13,063 nt of DNA from JAWKHR01 sp041394725 (lineage in GTDB: Bacteria; Acidobacteriota; Vicinamibacteria; Vicinamibacterales; SCN-69-37). The stretch's first letter is position 1. Each line of letters begins with the position of its first letter. The position numbers and the translations under genes were made by a program. The DNA lies in NCBI GenBank assembly GCA_041394725.1, contig JAWKHR010000006.1, positions 1-13,063 of the forward strand. The letters run 5' to 3'. The notes beneath the pieces are model-generated. The model saw only the letters and a program-made list of their open reading frames with translations. It ran no database searches and was not told the origin of the DNA. Shown here in pieces: positions 7,432 to 13,063 of the stretch.

Positions 7432-8613
7432 ATGTCAGACATGCATCTGCCGAGGATCCGCCGGATCCTCGCCGCCGGCGCCGTGGCCGGCCTGATCGCG
7501 ACGACCGCCGCGTGCCGGCAGCAGCGACGACTCCTCCACCTCGACGGCGGCGGCGGGCACGACCGTCGGCGCCGCGGCCACGACGGCCGACTCCGGCGCC
7601 GCGGGCGTCGCCAAGGCCAAGGCGGCGATCGAGCCGTTCATCGCCCAGAGCGAGCCGCTGACCATCGACACGCCGCTGTCCAAGAAGCCGCCCAGCGGCA
7701 AGACCGTCTACTGGCTGCAGGCCAGCCTCGACGACACGTCGATCATCACGCCGGGCATGGAGGCCGCCACCAAGGCGCTGGGCTGGAACCTGAAGACGCT
7801 CATCTACGACCCCAGCAAGCCGCAGGAGGTCAACTCGACGGTGATGCAGGCGGTGGCCGCCAACCCCGACTACATCGCCATCGCCGGGTCGCCCCCGGAG
7901 CAGTGGCAGGAGGGGCTGGACGCGGCCAAGGCCAAGGGCATCCCGATCTTCGACCCTACGACCAGGTCGACCCGCTGGGCAAGGAGAACGGCATCTACAG
8001 CCAGGTCTCGCGCAACGACTACGTGCGCTACGCGAAGCTGATGGCCGACTACGTCGCGGCCGACTCAACGGCGACGCCGACATCCTGCTCGTCAACGTCC
8101 CGGCCTACCCGGTGCTGGCGCCCTACAAGGACGACATGCAGAAGGAGCTCGACGAGTCTGCCCCCAACTGCAAGCTGGACGAGCTGGAGATCAGCCAGCA
8201 GGACCTGCTGGCCGGCAGCGTGCCAACTCGGTCGTCTCCTACCTGCGCACGCACCCGGACACGAAGTACGCGGTGTTCTCGCTGGGCGCACTGACGACCG
8301 GCGTCAACCAGGCGCCGGCCTCCGGCGGCGTGTCGGGCGAAGCTGCTGGCTCAACCCGGTCGAGGCGAACCTCAAGGCGCTCGAGAACGGCAGCGAGTAT
8401 GCGTGGTGGCGCTGCCCAAGGCGCTGTCGGGCTGGTACCTGGTCGACGCGATGGCGCGCCACTCGGTCGGTGACTCGACCAAGCCAAGCGACCGCGCTGC
8501 TGCCGACGCAGATCATCACCAAGTGACACCGTCCCCGAGCCGCTGACGCGGATCGGCTTCGACGGCCCGCCAGCTACCCCGACGAGTTCGCCAAGCTCTG
8601 GAAGCTGCAGTAG
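7432..8613 (+). CDS. ABC transporter substrate-binding lipoprotein, ribose-type (heavily frameshifted)
   Basis: The periplasmic/cell-surface binding protein for the adjacent ATPase and permease. ATG 7432 (or the inner ATG 7441) begins a lipoprotein signal: RIRR, a hydrophobic stretch, then TTAAC as lipobox. The next residues, after removing one extra C at about 7516, are GSSDDSSTSTAAAG, a usual low-complexity linker. The mature protein reads as KTVYWLQASLDDTSIITPGM, GWNLKTLIYDPSKP, AVAANPDYIAIAG, DAAKAKGIPIFD, DPLGKENGIYSQVSRNDYVRYA, ILLVNVPAYPVLAPYKDDM, LDELEISQQDLLAG, YAVFSLGALTTGVNQA, LNPVEANLKALENGSEYAW and TQIITK, each jumping frame; this order is that of a Peripla_BP_4-like protein. The apparent TGA at 8524 is probably an extra T, because DTVPEPLTRIGFDG and SYPDEFAKLWKLQ follow to TAG 8611-8613. 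Full length would be about 393 residues. The ligand is unknown. Confidence 0.82.
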
Positions 8614-8617
8614 CGCG

Positions 8618-10213
8618 ATGGCGGTGATGGGCGAGGCGCAGGCGCTGTGGATCCGCGACGCCGGCATGACCTTCGGCGAGACGACCGTGCTGAGCGGCGT
8701 CTCTCTGGACGTCGCGCCCGGCGAGGTGCACGCGCTCGCGGGCCACAACGGCTCCGGGAAGTCGACGCTGGTGAAGATCCTCGCCGGGCGCTACGTCCCA
8801 CATCCGGAGACGAGCGTCCACGCGGGCGACGCGTCGCTGGAGTTCGGCCGGCCCGAGAGCTCGATGGCGCTCGGCCTGCGCTTCGTCCATCAGAACCTGG
8901 CCCTGGTGGCGGACCTGTCGGTGACCGAGAACCTCGCGCTCGGTCCCGGGTTCGGCGCCGGTGGCCTGGGCCGCATCGCGTGGCCCAAGGAGCACCGCCG
9001 GGCGCGCCAGGAGCTGGCCTCGCTCGGCTACGAGGTCGACCCGCGCGCGCCCGTGCGCGACCTGTCGGCCTCGACGCGCAGCGCGGTGGCGATCGCGCGG
9101 GCGCTGAGCGACCGCGCCGCCACGGCGGCGCGGATCCTCGTGCTCGACGAGGTCACCGCCACGATGCCGCTCGCCGAGGTGCAGCGTCTGCTGGCGCTCG
9201 TCGAGGGGCTCAAGCAGCGGGGCGTGGGAATCCTGATGATCTCCCACCACCTCGAGGAGCTGGAGACGGTGGCCGACCGCGCGACGATCCTGCGCGACGG
9301 TCACCTGGTGGCCACCGTCGACCGCGCCGACGTGACGGTGGACAACCTCACGCGGCTGATCATGGGCGAGACGCGCGCGCGGGCGCGCACGGACATGCTC
9401 GACCGGCTCACCGCGCGCACCAGCGATCCACAGGCACCCGGCGCGGGCCTGGCCGTTCAGGGGCTGACCGGGGCGCGCATCGACGGAATCTCGTTCATGG
9501 TGCGTCGGGGCGAGATCGTCGGCTTCTCGGGCGTGACCGGCTCGGGCCGCGAGGAGTTGGCCGAGCTGCTGTACGGCGCACTCCCGCGCGGCGGCCGTGT
9601 GACCGTCGACGGACACGAGCTGCCGCCGCATCGTCCCGACCGCGCGCTGCGCGCCGGTCTCGCGCTGGTCCCGGCTGACCGCGCCCGTCACGCGGTGCTG
9701 CCCGCGATGTCGGTGCGCGAGAACCTGACGATCTCGCGCCTGAGCGACGTCACCCGTCGTGGCGGCTGGATCCGCGCCGACCGCGAGCGCGAGCAGGTTC
9801 GCGCCTGGATCGACACGCTCAGCATCACGGGCGCCCAGGACGTCGCCGACGTGGTCGAGCTGAGTGGTGGCAACCAGCAGAAGGTGATGCTGGCGCGGGC
9901 GATTCGGCTGCAGCCGAAGGTGCTCGTGCTCGACGAGCCGACCCAGGGCGTGGACGTCGGCGCGATCGCCGACATCTACGCGCTCATCCGCGCGATCGCC
10001 CCGCAGGCGGCGATCGTCGTGTGTTCCAGCGACCTGGACGAGCTCGCGCGGCTGTGCACGTCGGTCCACGTGCTGCGACGTGGCCGCCTGATCGGCCATC
10101 TCGAGGGCGACGAGGTGACCGAGACGAACATCGCCCGCCTGGAGCTCTCCGCCGAGCCCAGCCCCGAGACCGCTCACGCCTCCCATCGTGCCCCTGACGA
10201 GGACCTCGCATGA
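8618..10213 (+). CDS. ABC transporter ATP-binding protein, two-domain (RbsA-like, CUT2)
   Basis: A 531-residue fused double ATPase that energises import through the neighbouring permease. ATG 8618 lies four bases after the repaired stop of the binding-protein gene. Domain 1 has Walker A GHNGSGKST (42-50), Q-loop VHQNLAL (90-96), a poor signature DLSASTRSAVAIAR (148-161) instead of LSGGQ, Walker B ILVLDE (173-178) continuing VTATM where PTAAL is usual, and the switch His at 210. Domain 2 has the altered P-loop GVTGSGREEL typical of CUT2 second halves, a good signature ELSGGNQQKVMLAR (~413-426) and Walker B VLVLDEPTQGVD (~434). Such asymmetry between halves is normal in this family, but the degenerate signature lies in the half that usually keeps its consensus. 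The stop overlaps the permease start as ATGA. Confidence 0.95.
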   Translation: MAVMGEAQALWIRDAGMTFGETTVLSGVSLDVAPGEVHALAGHNGSGKSTLVKILAGRYVPHPETSVHAGDASLEFGRPESSMALGLRFVHQNLALVADLSVTENLALGPGFGAGGLGRIAWPKEHRRARQELASLGYEVDPRAPVRDLSASTRSAVAIARALSDRAATAARILVLDEVTATMPLAEVQRLLALVEGLKQRGVGILMISHHLEELETVADRATILRDGHLVATVDRADVTVDNLTRLIMGETRARARTDMLDRLTARTSDPQAPGAGLAVQGLTGARIDGISFMVRRGEIVGFSGVTGSGREELAELLYGALPRGGRVTVDGHELPPHRPDRALRAGLALVPADRARHAVLPAMSVRENLTISRLSDVTRRGGWIRADREREQVRAWIDTLSITGAQDVADVVELSGGNQQKVMLARAIRLQPKVLVLDEPTQGVDVGAIADIYALIRAIAPQAAIVVCSSDLDELARLCTSVHVLRRGRLIGHLEGDEVTETNIARLELSAEPSPETAHASHRAPDEDLA

Positions 10214-11235
10214 AACTGCTCAAGATCAGTGTCCGGCGGTTCAGCGCCGTCTGGCTCTTCGCGATCTTCTTCGTGATCTTCACGATCGCCCGGCCCGAGA
10301 TCTACCCGACGATGGCCACCGCGCGGCTGGTGCTGTCCGGTCAGGTGGCCGTCGGCCTGCTCGCGTTCGCGGTGCTCGTGCCGCTGGCGGCCGGCGTCTT
10401 CGACCTGTCCGTCGGGGCGATGATGGCGTTTTCGATGATCGTCTTCACCTACCTGGTCCAGCACACGGAGCTGAGCTGGGTGGTGGTGGCAGTGATCGCC
10501 GTCGTCGCCTGTGCCGCCGTGGGCGCGATCAACGGCTTCCTGGTGGTGAAGCTGCGCGTCGACTCGTTCATCGCCACCCTCGGCATGAGCCAGGTGTTGC
10601 TGGCGCTCATGCTGTTCATCTCGCAGAACCGTCAGATCTCCGACGTCTACTCACACGCGTTTCTGGATTTCACGCGCGGGCGCTTTCTCGGCCTCACCAT
10701 GGACGTCTACTACCTGCTCGCCGTCGCGATCGTGCTGTGGTACGTGATGGAGCACACGCCGATCGGGCGGTATCTGTACGCCGTCGGCGGCAACGCAGAG
10801 GCCGCGCGGCTGGCCGGCGTGCGTGTCGACCGGATCATGTGGAGCTCGCTCATCGCCTCGGCGGTGATCGCCGGCTTCGCGGGCCTGATCTACGCCAGCC
10901 AGGTGGGCGTGTTCTCGACGAACTTCGGCGCGCCGCTGCTGTTCCCCGCGTTTGCGGCGGTGTTCTTTGGCGCCACGCAGATCAAGAACCGCCCCAACGT
11001 CTGGGGCTCGCTGATCGCGCTCTACGCGCTGGCCTTCGGCGTGCAGGGGCTGCAGCTGGTGTTCTTCGACGGCGGCTACTGGATCACGCCGCTGTTCAAC
11101 GGCGTCGCGCTGGTGGTGGCGGTCGCCTTCGCCAGCTACCGGCGCATCGGCGGGGGCCGCGGTCGCCGCCGCGTCGGTCGCCGGCGCGCACCCGACGGGG
11201 CGGTCGCGCCCGCCGCGAGCTCGTCGTCGACCTGA
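10210..11235 (+). CDS. ABC transporter permease (RbsC-like, CUT2)
   Basis: A 341-residue integral membrane protein with about eight to ten hydrophobic segments, starting at ATG 10210 inside the ATPase stop. Family signatures are GVFDLSVGAMMAF (~61-73), GAINGFLVVKLRVDSFIATLGMSQ (~102-125, the conserved permease motif of CUT2 systems) and PIGRYLYAVGGNAEAARLAGVRVDR (the cytoplasmic loop that contacts the ATPase). One gene implies a homodimeric pore. The last ~25 residues form an arginine- and then serine/alanine-rich tail with no motif. CUT2 systems mostly import pentoses and other sugars, but this one is enclosed by alcohol dehydrogenases and acyl-CoA genes with no sugar kinase or isomerase beside it, so the substrate should not be assumed to be a sugar. 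Confidence 0.95.
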   Translation: MKLLKISVRRFSAVWLFAIFFVIFTIARPEIYPTMATARLVLSGQVAVGLLAFAVLVPLAAGVFDLSVGAMMAFSMIVFTYLVQHTELSWVVVAVIAVVACAAVGAINGFLVVKLRVDSFIATLGMSQVLLALMLFISQNRQISDVYSHAFLDFTRGRFLGLTMDVYYLLAVAIVLWYVMEHTPIGRYLYAVGGNAEAARLAGVRVDRIMWSSLIASAVIAGFAGLIYASQVGVFSTNFGAPLLFPAFAAVFFGATQIKNRPNVWGSLIALYALAFGVQGLQLVFFDGGYWITPLFNGVALVVAVAFASYRRIGGGRGRRRVGRRRAPDGAVAPAASSSST

Positions 11236-11266
11236 GCAACCGTCCTACGCACGAGAGGAGCAGCAG

Positions 11267-12016
11267 ATGAGACTGACCGACAAGGTGCTGGTGGTCACCG
11301 GCGGGGCGCGCGGCATCGGCCGCGGCGTCGCGCTGCGCGCCGCCGCGGAGGGGGCCGCCGTGGTGATCGGCGATCTGCTCGACAGCACCGAGACGGTGGA
11401 GCAGATCGTCGGCGCCGGCGGTCAGGCCCACGGCGTCGCGATGGACGTCCGCAGCGCCGACGACTGGCAGCGGCTGGTCGACGAGGCGCTGCGCCGGCAT
11501 GGCCGCATCGACCTGCTGGGCAACGTCGCCGGCATCGTCAACCACCTCGGCCCCGACACCGTCGTGGAGTTGACCGAGGAGGGCTGGGAGGAGGTCATCG
11601 GCACCGACCTGAAGGGCGTGTGGCTCGGCATGCGCGCCGTGATCCCGCACATGATCGACAACGGCGGCGGGCGGATCGTCAACATCTCCTCGCTGGCCGC
11701 GCTGCGCGGCCTGCCCAACCTGGCCGCCTACTCGGCGGCCAAGGGCGGGGTGGCGGCGCTGACGCGTCAGGCGGCCGTCGAGTACGCGCCCCGGAACGTG
11801 CTCGTCAACGCGATCGCCCCGGGTACGGTGGACACGCCGATCCTCGGAGACTGCACGCCCGAGGACGTCGAGGCGTTCAAGGCCGCACACGCGATCAAGC
11901 GCCTCGGACGCCCGGCCGACATCGCCGCCATCGCCGTCACGTTCTTCGCGCCCGACGACGGCTCGTGGCTGACCGGCCAGGTGATGCCGGTCGACGGCGG
12001 ATGGCACGTCACCTGA
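11267..12016 (+). CDS. SDR family oxidoreductase, FabG-like (fourth SDR)
   Basis: A 249-residue SDR starting at ATG 11267 with GAGAGGAG at about 11253-11260, 31 bases after the permease stop and so in the same operon. TGGARGIG is at residues 11-18, Ser at 141/142, Tyr155 and Lys159 (YSAAKGG), and the ending is VDGGWHVT. VVIGDLLD (32-39) has the Asp that suggests NAD(H). Two departures from the family pattern are visible: NNAG is GNVAG (85-89), and the helix alpha-4 Asn of the catalytic tetrad is Asp114 (GTDLKGVW, codon GAC). The rest, including VNAIAPGTVDTPI, is standard, so it is probably active. A second alcohol oxidation, complementing the SDR at the head of the operon, is a reasonable role but is inference. 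Confidence 0.93.
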   Translation: MRLTDKVLVVTGGARGIGRGVALRAAAEGAAVVIGDLLDSTETVEQIVGAGGQAHGVAMDVRSADDWQRLVDEALRRHGRIDLLGNVAGIVNHLGPDTVVELTEEGWEEVIGTDLKGVWLGMRAVIPHMIDNGGGRIVNISSLAALRGLPNLAAYSAAKGGVAALTRQAAVEYAPRNVLVNAIAPGTVDTPILGDCTPEDVEAFKAAHAIKRLGRPADIAAIAVTFFAPDDGSWLTGQVMPVDGGWHVT

Positions 12017-12033
12017 GCCACGCCCGCGGACCA

Positions 12034-12054
12034 GCGCCGCCGGTCGGGCGGCGC
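12034..12054. terminator. Hairpin between convergent genes
   Basis: A perfect 8-bp stem, GCGCCGCC (12034-12041) and GGCGGCGC (12047-12054), closes the loop GGTCG. It lies in the 46-base gap between two genes whose stops face each other, so it may stop or protect both transcripts. No T-run is seen on either side, so intrinsic termination is uncertain. Confidence 0.5.
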
Positions 12055-12062
12055 AGTCGCGC

Positions 12063-13034
12063 TCAGGCGCTCGCCAGGAGGTCGAGCACGTCGTACTCCT
12101 GCTCGCAGGTGCGCCGGCCCAGCGCGACGAGATCCACCGAGCGGATCGACCCCGACAGGTGGCGGCGGGCCTGATGGCGGCACATCACGCCCCAGCGCAG
12201 CGTCTCGAACACGCGCCACCAGCGCAGCGCGTCGCGGTCGACCGACACGCAGGCCGCGGCCTCGTAGGCGGACAGCAAATCCTCCTCGGTCCCGAAGCCT
12301 CCCACGGGCAGCGCCGAGCCGTAGCGCCACGCCCGCACGCACAGCCACGCGAGGTCCTGGAGCGGATCGCCGACGTGCGCCTGCTCCCAGTCCAGGACGG
12401 CGCGAATCCCGTCGGATCCGACGATCAGGTTGCCGTTGCGAAAGTCGCCGTGGACGAGCCGCGGGGCGGCCGTCGTGGGCGGATGCTCACGCAGCCAGCG
12501 AAACGCGACCTCCATGGCGGGCCGGCCCGCGTCGAAGGAGGTGTAGGTGGCCCACAGCTGACCCAGCTCGTCGGTGCGAGGCACGAGCGGCAGCTGGGCG
12601 AGGTCCAGCGCGTGGATGCGGGCGAGCACAGCGCCACATTCGGCGGCGAGCCGCGGGCGCACGGCGGCCAGCTCGGGTGCGCGCAGGATGCGGCGCGGCA
12701 GCGACTCACCTTCCACCAGCCGGGTGATGAGGAACGGCGCGCCCAGCGGTTCGCCGGAGCTGTCGTAGCTGACGAGCTCGGGCACGGGCACGCCCGCGGC
12801 GCCGGCGACGCCGAACACCTGAGCCTCGACCTCGACGAACTCCGGGCGCGGCTCGGTCGGCGGGTCGAGGCGCAGCACGAGCAGCGCGTCGATCCCGTCG
12901 CTGCGCACGCGGAAGCGCCAGCTCTGGCGGCTGGCCCCGGCGGTCAGGCGGACGAGGTCCGTGACGGCCACGTCGGTGCCGAGCACGGGTCGCAGGTGCT
13001 TGCGCAACCCGTCGGCCAGGCGGACTTCGGTCAT
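12063..13034 (-). CDS. Phosphotransferase family protein (APH fold, ACAD10/11- and LvaA-like)
   Basis: A 323-residue aminoglycoside-phosphotransferase-fold kinase. ATG 13034 is preceded on its strand by GAGGAGT at the right distance, and the gene ends with TGA at 12065-12063. The N-lobe contains LTAGASRQSWRFRV (nucleotide loop) and LLVLRLDPP (ATP-anchoring Arg/Lys strand). The C-lobe has the Brenner motif LVHGDFRNGNLIV (catalytic Asp in HGD, metal-binding Asn) and AVLDWEQAHVGDPLQDLAWL (the metal-binding DWE and the GDP-x-x-DLA helix). This branch is common beside acyl-CoA dehydrogenases; related kinases phosphorylate hydroxyacyl-CoAs in levulinate use (LvaA with LvaB) and in ACAD10/11. An antibiotic-resistance role is unlikely given the context. 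No LvaB-like small partner is visible, but the window ends just upstream. Confidence 0.9.
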   Translation of the reverse strand: MTEVRLADGLRKHLRPVLGTDVAVTDLVRLTAGASRQSWRFRVRSDGIDALLVLRLDPPTEPRPEFVEVEAQVFGVAGAAGVPVPELVSYDSSGEPLGAPFLITRLVEGESLPRRILRAPELAAVRPRLAAECGAVLARIHALDLAQLPLVPRTDELGQLWATYTSFDAGRPAMEVAFRWLREHPPTTAAPRLVHGDFRNGNLIVGSDGIRAVLDWEQAHVGDPLQDLAWLCVRAWRYGSALPVGGFGTEEDLLSAYEAAACVSVDRDALRWWRVFETLRWGVMCRHQARRHLSGSIRSVDLVALGRRTCEQEYDVLDLLASA

Positions 13035-13063
13035 GGGTACTCCTCGGTGGTGGGCGCGGCGGC

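Noticed and set aside
6900..8613. Programmed frameshifting or a decayed transporter
   Set aside because: Around fourteen changes of both signs without slippery-site structure cannot be programmed, and decay would also leave stops and missense changes. Sequence error is simpler, though not proven.
8516..10186. Long minus-strand reading frame (556 codons) opposite the ABC ATPase
   Set aside because: It mirrors the ATPase gene, has no recognisable domain and no ribosome site. The plus strand carries Walker and signature motifs.
12063..13034. Aminoglycoside resistance gene
   Set aside because: The APH fold motifs are present, but the nucleotide-loop pattern GASRQSW and the neighbouring acyl-CoA/SDR genes fit the ACAD-associated kinase branch.

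Overview
The window is very GC-rich, with strong G/C bias at third codon positions, tight gene packing and ATGA/GTGA-type overlaps. This suggests an actinobacterium. A soil lineage such as the Solirubrobacterales is a guess from overall style, not something the sequence proves. No rRNA, tRNA, CRISPR array, transposase or integrase is visible.

Layout. (1) Positions 1-4798, plus strand, is a beta-oxidation-type operon: the 3' end of an enoyl-CoA hydratase, an acyl-CoA dehydrogenase (ACAD), an AMP-forming acyl-CoA synthetase (two single-base frameshifts), a short-chain dehydrogenase/reductase (SDR), and a second SDR of the type II 3-hydroxyacyl-CoA dehydrogenase (HSD17B10) kind. (2) A TetR-family regulator on the minus strand (4805-5437) is divergent from a crotonase-fold gene (5616-6437). 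The 178-base gap between them holds a near-perfect inverted repeat over a plausible promoter. (3) Positions 6585-12016, plus strand, hold an SDR (several frameshifts), a lipoprotein substrate-binding protein (about ten frameshifts), a two-domain ATPase and a permease of the ribose-type (CUT2) ABC family, and a fourth SDR. (4) An APH/ACAD10-11-type phosphotransferase on the minus strand (12063-13034) converges on this operon.

The most informative gene is 5616-6437. It is not an ordinary enoyl-CoA hydratase. It aligns along its length with 6-oxocamphor hydrolase, a crotonase that breaks a C-C bond in cyclic beta-diketones, and keeps all five active-site residues I can compare. This leads to a model: the ABC system imports a hydroxylated alicyclic compound, the SDRs oxidise it to a beta-diketone, the hydrolase opens the ring, the synthetase makes the CoA thioester, and the ACAD, hydratase and type II dehydrogenase shorten it. 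The TetR protein would sense an intermediate. No thiolase and no P450 is present, so the first hydroxylation, if needed, and the final thiolysis must be encoded elsewhere. The phosphotransferase may handle hydroxyacyl-CoA intermediates, as LvaA and ACAD10/11 do.

A quality warning: about sixteen single-base indels can be inferred, most between 6.9 and 8.6 kb. The protein can be read through every one by changing frame, which looks more like sequence error than gene decay. Automatic gene calls in that interval will be fragmented and wrong.
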